The position numbers and the translations under genes are program-made. From assembly GCF_000008765.1 (NCBI RefSeq), contig NC_003030.1, positions 716,001 to 780,000 of the forward strand: a DNA stretch of 64,000 nucleotides. Reading direction: 5' to 3'. Below, piece by piece: positions 45,448 through 52,365 of the stretch. The DNA comes from Clostridium acetobutylicum ATCC 824 (GTDB lineage: Bacteria > Bacillota > Clostridia > Clostridiales > Clostridiaceae). The first letter of the stretch is position 1. The number at the start of each line of letters is the position of its first letter. The notes under the pieces are model-generated. The model saw nothing but the letters and a program-made list of their open reading frames with translations, did not search any database and was not told the origin of the DNA.

Positions 45448-46050
45448 ACCACAGGTTTTACCTGTGGTTACGGAAAGCTTATAGATATGAGTAGAAAAAA
45501 GAAAAACCCCAATATAAAATAGAAGTGGGTTTGCCAACAACAACTAAAGTATATTGGAGGTGTGTCCAAAGTGGACAATAGTAGTTTAGCACATAGCAAG
45601 TAGAATTGTAAATATCATATAGTTTTTGCAACAAAGTATAGAAGACAAATAATATGGAAAAATAAAAGCGGATATAGGAATAATACTGAGAAAATTATGT
45701 GAGCAAAAAGGTGTAGAAATTATTGAGGCTAATGCATGCAAAGATCATATACATATGCTAGTAAGTATACCACTTAAATTAAGTGTATAGTAATTTATGG
45801 GATATTTAAAAGTGAAAAGTTCACTGATGATTTTTGATAGACATGCAAATTTAAAATATAGATATGGTAATAGGCGATTTTGGTGTAAAGGATACTAAGT
45901 TGATACTGTAGAAAGGAGTAGAAAAGTCATAGAAGAATATATAAAAAATCAAATACAAGAAGATTTTGCATATGAACAGATAAGTTTAAAAGAATATATT
46001 GAACCGTTTAACGGGTAGTTATGATTGGCTTGCATTTTAACTGAACAGGA
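45448..46050 (+). mobile_element. IS200/IS605-like element remnant
   Basis: The remnant starts near a perfect hairpin accacaggt / acctgtggt with a 3-base loop (45448-45468), typical of the IS200 left end. It contains a decayed tnpA (45571-46018). It lies between two blocks that are contiguous-like in the maturase promoter (element at 45330 and core at 46051), so it was inserted into a copy of that promoter. The exact right end is not certain. Confidence 0.7.
45571..46018 (+). pseudogene. tnpA: decayed IS200-type transposase TnpA
   Basis: The translation follows IS200 TnpA closely: MDNSSLAHSK, NCKYHIVFATKYRRQII, then in another frame YGKIKADIGIILRKLCEQKG, HUH motif HIHMLVSIP, FMGYLK, GNRRFWCKGY and EEYIKNQ with the catalytic Tyr region. 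It is inactivated by TAG at 45601 (Trp position), a frameshift near 45654, TAG-TAA at about 45787-45792, and TAA at about 45896. The start is GTG 45571 with GGAGGTG upstream. Confidence 0.85.
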
Positions 46051-46108
46051 GTATTATTTTAGTAAGGATTTTTTGGGATAAATTGGTAATAAGTAAAATA
46101 TAATTAAT
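46051..46108 (+). promoter_or_regulatory. copy of the maturase core promoter region before precursor 1
   Basis: gtattattttagt (46051-46063) and aagtaaaatataattaat (46091-46108) match the sequence directly before the radical SAM gene (48885-48947) in the same order and similar spacing. It would drive precursor 1, but the IS200 remnant separates it from the 21-bp element at 45330. Confidence 0.5.
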
Positions 46109-46113
46109 ATAAT

Positions 46114-46519
46114 TTAAAATTTAACTATGGGGATAAATTTAGTATGTTTTTAAGTTAATAACATTTGCTTCCTAATTTTTTATATAGTTATTAGATTAAG
46201 AAGCAAAGTTTATTAAAATATAATAAATGGAGGGATTTTTATGAAATTAGTAAATCCAGTAGGAAGAGATTTAACTGAACTAGAAACAGAGGCTTATAGT
46301 TGTCATTGTGTATGTTCTTCGGCTTCATATAAAGCGCAGAGTCGTGGGTTTGATGAAGTGTATGATTCTTGTGAATGTGATAATTGGGAGTATGAGACTA
46401 ACTTATATGAAGTAAGCACATATGGAATTCGCAAAAATAACTAGTTTACAGGAGTAATACTTTTTATTGTTGCAATTTGTAATGAACTATTATAAATTGT
46501 AGTACTTAATAAACCTAAA
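46114..46519 (+). repeat. duplicated precursor segment, copy A
   Basis: Matches 51828-52236 with a constant 5717-base offset over most of its length. It contains a remnant of the M16 gene end (codons for DKFSMFLS and stop at 46156-46158, compare NKFSRFLS), a hairpin (tttgctt.ctaat / attaagaagcaaa, 46164-46207), the ribosome site, the precursor gene and a downstream hairpin (caatttgtaat / attataaattg). The IS1182-like element begins at its right edge. Confidence 0.85.
46241..46444 (+). CDS. Cys-rich RiPP precursor peptide 1
   Basis: A 67-residue peptide. The first 20 residues (MKLVNPVGRDLTELETEAYS) are identical to precursor 2 and act as the presumed leader. The Cys pattern is CxCxC at 21, 23, 25 and CxC at 44, 46, with the variable region between and after, ending GIRKNN. 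It resembles the clostridial CLI_3235-type bacteriocin precursor family, modified by a CcpM-type radical SAM enzyme. GGAGGG precedes the ATG. The variable core (SYKAQSRGFDEVYDS) differs from its sister, consistent with a diversifying product. Confidence 0.85.
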   Translation: MKLVNPVGRDLTELETEAYSCHCVCSSASYKAQSRGFDEVYDSCECDNWEYETNLYEVSTYGIRKNN

Positions 46520-46674
46520 AAGGGAGTGTCGCAAAATGATTAAAATTAATCATGAGCGATGCTCTTTTTTATTTAAGTTACAAAATCTCCAAATATTTTA
46601 AATGCTAAATTAATTATTTGAATTTCCATGATATTTTAGCGCACTAAAATAAACCTAATCATATTATTCCATAA

Positions 46675-47283
46675 TTAGGAAATAGACTTTAATTCATGAA
46701 GATACTTTTGAGTTCTTTTATTTTGAATTTTCGAGTGTAATTTGTTAATGTTATATCCAAAACAAAGCAAAATAAATTCGGTTTTCACACTATTTTTTCC
46801 ACGTGTTAAAAATCTTTTGAATTCATAGTCGCTTTTTAAAACTCCAAATGCACCTTCAACTTGAATAGATCTGTTCATTCTTAATTTAGTTCCCAATTCA
46901 GTTTTGATATTGTTGTAGGAAATTTCACGCTTTTTAATAAAAGCCTTTGAAACCTGCATTTTTCGATTCTTCTTTGCTTTTGTGCACTTTGGTTTCAAAG
47001 TGCAGTTATCACAAATTTCACATTCATAAACAGTAACCTCAGATGTATAGCCACTTGCAGATTTTTTATGAATAATACATGATGGTGATAATTTTCTATT
47101 ATTATGGCAAGTATATGTATCTGTTTTAGCATCATATTCCATATTTTCACGTCTACTGATATCATTTTTAAAACTTCTTTTTTTCCACTTCTCATAAGTT
47201 TGAGGTTTTATATATGGGATTTGATTATTAGACTCTAAAAACAAATAGTTTTCTTCACTTTCATAACCAGAATCCGCAATCAC
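46675..47283 (-). pseudogene. IS1182-like transposase, C-terminal part
   Basis: 202 residues beginning at DSGYESEENY (the second-Asp region of the DDE domain), with an insertion zinc-ribbon-like Cys set (CEICDNCTLKPKC) and the terminal MNRSIQVEGAFGVLKSDYEFKRFL containing the catalytic Glu. It is in the -1 frame relative to 47280-48284. The junction is an A8 run on the minus strand (47304-47311). One extra A, or -1 slippage on that run, would join the halves as Q-K-K-I-G-H-T-Y-T-N-V-I-A-D-S-G-Y. Confidence 0.8.
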
Positions 47284-48284
47284 ATTGGTGTATGTATGAC
47301 CAATTTTTTTTGCATGTTAGTAATCATTGGTATTAATGTTGCTATATCATTTCTATCATCAAATACTCCAACACCAGTTACATATTCACTATCAACTGCT
47401 ATTTGTACATTATAGGCAGGTTTTAATTGACCATTTCTCATATGATCATCTTTCATATGCATGAAAGTTGCATCATTGTCAGTTTTAGAATAGCTATTTC
47501 TTTTTGAAAATATTTTCTTACTTAAATTATATTTTTCTTGTCTTTCTTTATATTGAGATAGTTGTTCTATCCATTTCTGAATTTTAGTTTTTCTTTTACC
47601 GATTCCATGAACAAATTCTATATTTCTTTTTTCTTTTTCAAATAAAAGCCATTGAAGAATTTTATTTATATCATCTATCAAAGTTTCTTTTCCAATAGTA
47701 AATCCTTTTAAGTTTTCAAGATTAATATCTTCAACAAGAGCAATAATTTTATCAAACATCTTGCCCTCATTTTTATAAATAACTTTCTTCCAAACAAAAG
47801 TGTATCGATTAGCATTTGCCTCAATTTTAGTACCATCGATAAATACATTTTCAAATAATAATTCTTTTTCCTTAGCTAAATAGTTAACTTGTTGATAAAA
47901 TAGATCTTCAATTACTTCATTTGAAAGGTATTTTTTTCTGAATCTACTTATAGTAGCATGATCAGGTACTTTAAAGCTTTGAAGTAGCCACTTGAAATTT
48001 ATATCCCTTTTGCATGCTTTTTCTATTTTTCTACTTGAATAAATATTTTGCGAATACGCATAGGATATTATTTTGAACATGATTTTTGGTTCAACTGCTG
48101 ATTTTCTTCCTAAGGAAGAATACGCTTTGTACAATTTTTTATAATTTAATCCCTCCAATAAATAGCTTAGCAAGCGAACAGAATCATCTTCCGGTATTAA
48201 GTTTTCTAAATTTAATGGTAATATAAGTTGCAAATTATCATTAAATTGATTATAATTTTTTGTGTGTAATTTCGTTACTAGCAT
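47280..48284 (-). pseudogene. IS1182-like transposase, N-terminal part
   Basis: 334 residues: an N-terminal DUF772-type domain (SYLLEGLNYKKLYKAYSSLGRKSAVEPKIMFKIISYAYSQNIYSSRKIEKACKRDINFKWL), then the first catalytic Asp in FIDGTKIEANANRYTFVW and the NVQIAVDSEYVTGV block. Translation leaves the frame in the A8 tract at 47304-47311 and ends LVIHTPM. Separate expression would not give an active enzyme; it is either broken or needs frameshifting. Confidence 0.8.
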
Positions 48285-48301
48285 AGCTTAATTATACAAT
48301 T

Positions 48302-48334
48302 AATGTGAGTTCTTCGGAACTCACATTTTTTATA
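48302..48334 (+). terminator. hairpin terminator near the IS right end
   Basis: An 11-bp perfect stem (aatgtgagttc / gaactcacatt) with TTCG loop, followed by TTTTT on the plus strand. It lies upstream of the transposase start, pointing out of the element, and may stop antisense or read-through transcription. Confidence 0.7.
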
Positions 48335-48383
48335 TATAGAAAAGGAGCCATTTCAAAACTAAATTAGTTTTGAAACAACCCCT

Positions 48384-48560
48384 TTAATCATTCGATTTCA
48401 AGGATTTCATCGTACTATAGCATAAAAGTGCATTTAAGTCATTTCTTCCTGTACAAGTTGACATATCAAATGTAAGTTTTTCTGTTGTAACAGGATTTCT
48501 TGAAGTACACCATTTTTCAGCATAATTTGCAGCTGATTGTCTTTCAGTTGAAATTTGTAT
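48384..48560 (-). pseudogene. coding fragment, possibly amidase-domain like
   Basis: About 58 open codons read toward the IS right end (ERQSAANYAEKWCTSRNPVTTEKL...). The AANYAEKW.TSRNP part recalls the putative amidase domain family (PF12671), but the expected GGDCTNF motif is not present. There is no start codon, and the frame stops in the IS end at 48384. It looks like a truncated gene left next to the insertion. Low confidence on identity. Confidence 0.35.
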
Positions 48561-48597
48561 TTAAATTATAATTTAATAATTTAGCATTAAGTTTTTT

Positions 48598-48618
48598 GTA
48601 ACAAGCGTTAACGTAGGT
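48598..48618 (+). promoter_or_regulatory. 21-bp element, copy 2, upstream of the maturase
   Basis: The block starts gtaacaagcgttaacg and ends taggt; it differs from copy 1 (45330) at two positions. It lies 345 bases before the radical SAM start. The stretch 48619-48884 also contains a tgcttattaggaaataatac block similar to copy 1; otherwise the 400-base gap holds no gene. Confidence 0.6.
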
Positions 48619-48884
48619 AGATGTAATTAAGTAAACACAAATAAAAGTGGAATATAAATGAATTTTTTAAAAAATTTTTATTCCTGTGTTTTGCATAACA
48701 GTGTAAGTAATATATTATGCATACTCCTTTATTTTTGCTTATTAGGAAATAATACCATTATTTATTATTTTTGTAAAATAGGAAAGATAAAGAAAGTAGC
48801 ATAAAAATAATACATAAGTAATACTATAGGATATCCATGGGTTTTTTGAATAATTTTACTGTTTTACATTTTGATTAAATATAA

Positions 48885-48947
48885 GTATTATTTTAGTGAA
48901 AGTTGTTGATTTGAAAATAAATTACAAGTATGTAAAATATAATTAAT
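48885..48947 (+). promoter_or_regulatory. core promoter region of the maturase operon
   Basis: gtattattttagt followed 29 bases later by aagtatgtaaaatataattaat, then the ribosome site GGAGG at 48949. The same two blocks precede precursor 1 (46051-46108). The conserved pair suggests a functional promoter; exact -35/-10 hexamers are not clear-cut. Confidence 0.5.
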
Positions 48948-48962
48948 TTGGAGGCTATAGAT

Positions 48963-50519
48963 ATGTCAATTTCTGAGCAGTGTGTTATAGAGATAGATAA
49001 GTATATAGATTACTTTAAAAAAAATACTAGTCAACCTAATATTTTAGCAAAACTTTTTAAAACAGATTCTTCATATTATGTTTATGATACGGGAACCAAT
49101 AAAGTATTAACCTGCGGGGAGTATGAGTATAGTATATTAGGAAAAATAATTGATAATAAGTTTGACGAGATATCAAGAATTAATGATGATGCGGATAAAT
49201 CCGGATTTTATGAAGCCTTAGAAAATGTAAGGCAGGCAATAGAAAAGGAGGACATACTAAGGGGTGGTAAAGAGTGGAAGTTTGTATCAAAAGGTCATTT
49301 CGAAGAATTAGATAAAAAACTTAATTATGAATTAGATCAGATTACTCTTGAGCTTACTGAAAAATGTAATTTACGATGTAGATATTGCATATATAATGAA
49401 TCATACGAACATAAGAGGAATTTTGGAAATAAAGATATGCCTATTGAAATAGCTGAAAAGGCTATTGATTATGCTAATTTACATAGTGGAAAGGAAAAAG
49501 GAGTTGGAGTAACTTTTTATGGCGGAGAGCCTTTGGTGAATTTTAAATTATTAAAACATTCTATTGAATATTCAAGAAAAGTAATAAAGGATAAGAAATT
49601 AACCTTTTCTCTGACAAGTAATCTAACATTAATGACACCTGAAATAGCTACTTATTTAGCTTCTATTGAAAATTTAACTATATTATGTAGTATAGACGGA
49701 CCAGAAGAAATTCACGACAGTTATAGAAAAGATATAAATGGTAATGGAACATTTAAAAGGGCTATTAGAGGATTGAAATATTTAATAGAAGCATTTGGGG
49801 ATAAGGCTAATAAAGCAGTTATGATGAATATGGTATTTACTCCACCATATTCTATAGAAAAAGTAAACAAAATAGAAACTTTTATAAATAGCTTAGATTG
49901 GCTTCCAAAGGGTTTACGTATATCAATGACTTATCCTTCAACAGGAAGCGTAGATGATACTCCACCAAAGGGGTGTGAAAAAAATTATGGAATGGAGCTA
50001 ATTCAGTGGTCTGAAAGTAAGTATAAAAGTGAGCTTAAAAGTGATGGAAAAATAGATATGTTTAATGAGGAGTTTGTTGTACATCCTATTCTAAGAATAC
50101 ATGGTAGAAGAATAAGTGCTAAATCAGAATCTGGGTATCCAGTAAATGGTTGTTGTATTCCAGGAAGTAGAAAATTATATGTAACTGTAGATGGTAATTT
50201 TCAAATTTGTGAAAGAATAAATGGTTCCCCTATTATAGGAAATGTATTTAATGGTATAGATGAAAATAAAATAAAAAATGAAGTAATAGATGAATTTATA
50301 AATAAATCAATTAAAGATTGTTCTAGGTGTTGGGCAGCTCGTTTATGTAATGTATGTTATTCACATTGTTATACAGATGGAAAGCTTGATATGAAAGAGA
50401 AGAAAAGATATTGTATTAGGTCGCGTGAAAGGGCATTAAGAAGTTTGGTTTTTTATCATAAATGTGCTGAAATAAATCCAGAAAAACTTAAGTATTTAAA
50501 TAAAATAGAGGTTTCTTAA
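48963..50519 (+). CDS. radical SAM/SPASM peptide maturase (CcpM-like)
   Basis: A 518-residue enzyme. It has an N-terminal recognition-type region (about 1-120), a radical SAM CX3CX2C cluster (Cys 135, 139, 142 in CNLRCRYC) and SAM-binding GGEP in TFYGGEPLV. The C-terminal SPASM-type Cys set is Cys 397, 398, 416, then CxxC...CxxCxxxC at 453, 456, 462, 465, 469, and 484. Such enzymes install thioether or C-C links on Cys-rich precursors. ATG 48963 is chosen from GGAGG 8 bases upstream. It lies between the two precursor copies and is followed by the M16 gene. Fits the clostridial Cys-rich peptide maturase family. Confidence 0.9.
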   Translation: MSISEQCVIEIDKYIDYFKKNTSQPNILAKLFKTDSSYYVYDTGTNKVLTCGEYEYSILGKIIDNKFDEISRINDDADKSGFYEALENVRQAIEKEDILRGGKEWKFVSKGHFEELDKKLNYELDQITLELTEKCNLRCRYCIYNESYEHKRNFGNKDMPIEIAEKAIDYANLHSGKEKGVGVTFYGGEPLVNFKLLKHSIEYSRKVIKDKKLTFSLTSNLTLMTPEIATYLASIENLTILCSIDGPEEIHDSYRKDINGNGTFKRAIRGLKYLIEAFGDKANKAVMMNMVFTPPYSIEKVNKIETFINSLDWLPKGLRISMTYPSTGSVDDTPPKGCEKNYGMELIQWSESKYKSELKSDGKIDMFNEEFVVHPILRIHGRRISAKSESGYPVNGCCIPGSRKLYVTVDGNFQICERINGSPIIGNVFNGIDENKIKNEVIDEFINKSIKDCSRCWAARLCNVCYSHCYTDGKLDMKEKKRYCIRSRERALRSLVFYHKCAEINPEKLKYLNKIEVS

Positions 50520-50555
50520 GTAATATTAAATTTTCTACTGGTAAAGGATGTTCTT

Positions 50556-51875
50556 ATGAATAAAGAAGATGAAGGTAAAAATAATATAAAAAAGAATACT
50601 TTAAAAAATAAATTTGCGTATTATATTTGCAATAACAAAAAGTCTAAGGGAAAAGTAAAGTTGGCTTTAATAGTAAAAGCAGGCTCTTTAATGGAACAAG
50701 GTTTACCCAATGGCACAGCACATTTTACTGAGCATCTGTGCATAGATAGTAATGTGGCTTATTTGAAAAATGTAGGTAAATATTATGAAGACAACAATAT
50801 ATTACAAGGGTATACAAACTTTGAACAAACCGTGTATTATTTTGATTGTACTATTGATAATATAGATGAAGGTTTTAGTGTGTTTAAAAACATTTTATCT
50901 GATTGTTTTATAGATAGAAGGTTAATGGAGAAAGTTAAAAAGGATTTAATAGTAGAAATTGATTATAGAATGAAATGTGCAAATTTTGGTTTGCAAAATA
51001 ATATACTACCGGTAATAATTGGTGATAAAAATATTAAGGATAAATTTCCATTAGGCAAAATAAAGTGTATAGAAAAAATGGAATTTCAATCGGTAAAAAG
51101 CTTTCATGATAAATGGTACAAGCCACAAAATAGTGCTATTTGTATTTGTGGAGATATAGCGAATTCTGATATAGAAAATAAAATCAGCAAGTATTTTTCT
51201 GAATTTAAAAATGATAATGAAAAAATTGAAAAATACAGCACAAATTATTGTCCATATGGAGAAAAGGTAGTTGTAAATAATAATGTGAATAAAAATGAGG
51301 TTAAGGCACAATTTTATTATTTAAAAAAAGATTATAAATATAGTTTAAAATCAGATACAATTGAATATTTTTTATTCAGCATAATTAAAAATTATATTTT
51401 AGATTTATTTACCGATAAAAGTTTTGGAATAGTAGAATTTTACTCTAAGGTTTTTCTTCATAATCTGAAGCTTAATGTGTTGGAGTTTAAATCACAAAGT
51501 GAATTTGTAGAGAGGCTTGAATTTATTATTGATAGTATTAATAAAATTCAAGCAAAAGGAATTAATGAAAATGATTTTGTAAAATATAAAAGGATTTTTT
51601 ACAAGGATTTAAAGAGTTATCATAAAGAGTACAAGTATTATCAAAGTGAAGAAATTATAAAAGAATGCATAAATAACTTTTTATACGATGAAGAATTAAT
51701 GACATTGTCTAATGAATATGAAGCTTGCAATTTGATTGTTGATAATATAAAATTTAAAGAATTTAATAAAATAATATCTCAAGAACTTAATAATAAAAAT
51801 TTAATATTAGTAGTTAATGGACAAGAAAAATTTAATTTGGAGTATATGAATAAATTTAGTAGGTTTTTAAGCTAA
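50556..51875 (+). CDS. M16 family zinc peptidase of the RiPP cluster
   Basis: A 439-residue inverzincin with HFTEH (His 56, Glu 59, His 60), the HxxEH zinc motif. A likely third ligand, Glu 134, lies in LIVEIDYR, and a second M16-like lobe follows. M16B enzymes in other RiPP clusters cleave leaders, usually as a heterodimer with an Arg/Tyr-bearing partner; here only one chain is present. It lies 36 bases after the maturase in the same direction and is followed by precursor 2, so maturase, peptidase and precursor form one operon. Confidence 0.85.
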   Translation: MNKEDEGKNNIKKNTLKNKFAYYICNNKKSKGKVKLALIVKAGSLMEQGLPNGTAHFTEHLCIDSNVAYLKNVGKYYEDNNILQGYTNFEQTVYYFDCTIDNIDEGFSVFKNILSDCFIDRRLMEKVKKDLIVEIDYRMKCANFGLQNNILPVIIGDKNIKDKFPLGKIKCIEKMEFQSVKSFHDKWYKPQNSAICICGDIANSDIENKISKYFSEFKNDNEKIEKYSTNYCPYGEKVVVNNNVNKNEVKAQFYYLKKDYKYSLKSDTIEYFLFSIIKNYILDLFTDKSFGIVEFYSKVFLHNLKLNVLEFKSQSEFVERLEFIIDSINKIQAKGINENDFVKYKRIFYKDLKSYHKEYKYYQSEEIIKECINNFLYDEELMTLSNEYEACNLIVDNIKFKEFNKIISQELNNKNLILVVNGQEKFNLEYMNKFSRFLS

Positions 51876-52236
51876 TAATTTTTGCTTTCTAATTTCTTAT
51901 ATAGTTACTAAATTAAGAAGCAAAGTTTATTAAAATATAATAATTGGAGGGATTTTTATGAAATTAGTAAATCCAGTAGGAAGAGATTTAACTGAACTAG
52001 AAACAGAGGCTTATAGTTGTCATTGCATATGTTCTTCGGGTTCATATACTGCAAAGATGCGTGGGTATCATGGAGGTTATGATGCTTGTGAATGTGATGA
52101 TGTGGAGCATGCCACTAACTCGGATTACGCAGACACATTTGGAATTCGCAAAAATAACTAGTTTACAGGAGTAATACTTCTTATTGTTGCAATTTGTAAT
52201 GAACTATTATAAATTGTAGTACTTAATAAACATAAA
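51828..52236 (+). repeat. duplicated precursor segment, copy B
   Basis: Source-like copy of the segment at 46114-46519: the true end of the M16 gene, hairpin arms at 51881-51893 and 51912-51924, the precursor gene and a downstream caatttgtaat / attataaattg hairpin. Sequence outside the precursor core is nearly unchanged between copies, while the core codons differ. Confidence 0.85.
51958..52161 (+). CDS. Cys-rich RiPP precursor peptide 2
   Basis: A 67-residue peptide with the same leader as precursor 1 and the same five Cys (21, 23, 25, 44, 46). The part between the Cys groups (SSGSYTAKMRGYHGGYDA) and after them (DDVEHATNSDYADTF) differs, while the C-terminal GIRKNN is retained. The identical 5' flank and ribosome site GGAGGG suggest similar expression. 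It follows the M16 gene by 82 bases. Modification by the neighbouring radical SAM enzyme and leader removal by M16 are inferred. Confidence 0.85.
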   Translation: MKLVNPVGRDLTELETEAYSCHCICSSGSYTAKMRGYHGGYDACECDDVEHATNSDYADTFGIRKNN

Positions 52237-52284
52237 AATAACAGTTCCTTATATGAAATTTATTTATATGAGAAACTGTTATTT
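52234..52284 (+). terminator. terminator-like hairpin after precursor 2
   Basis: Arms aaaataacagtt / aactgttattt with a further atat / atat pairing inside. No long T-run follows. The equivalent position after precursor 1 is occupied by the IS1182-like element. Confidence 0.6.
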
Positions 52285-52365
52285 AACTATTCAGTAGAAA
52301 GATGAAGCATCCACTATATGCTTGGAAGGTGATTATTTGAAATTTTGAGAGGATAGATATTTATT

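Larger units (their letters stand above)
46520..48385 (-). mobile_element. IS1182-like insertion sequence
   Basis: A DDE transposase gene in two frames with imperfect terminal repeats. The left end is agggagtgtcgcaaaatga (46521) and the right end, on the complement, is aaaggggttgtttcaaaac (48385); both ends are internally palindromic. The left edge coincides with where precursor segment A stops matching segment B, so the insertion boundary is well placed there. No clear target duplication is visible, and the right flank differs from segment B. Confidence 0.8.

Noticed and set aside
46241-46444. SCIFF/ranthipeptide or lantibiotic precursor
   Set aside because: SCIFF peptides have six Cys in a different spacing and are short-conserved; there is no LanB/LanM/LanC enzyme. 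The five-Cys pattern with a CcpM-like enzyme fits better.
45212-48962. CRISPR array in the accessory region
   Set aside because: The repeats seen are two or three dispersed copies with no regular spacer pattern; no cas genes are present.
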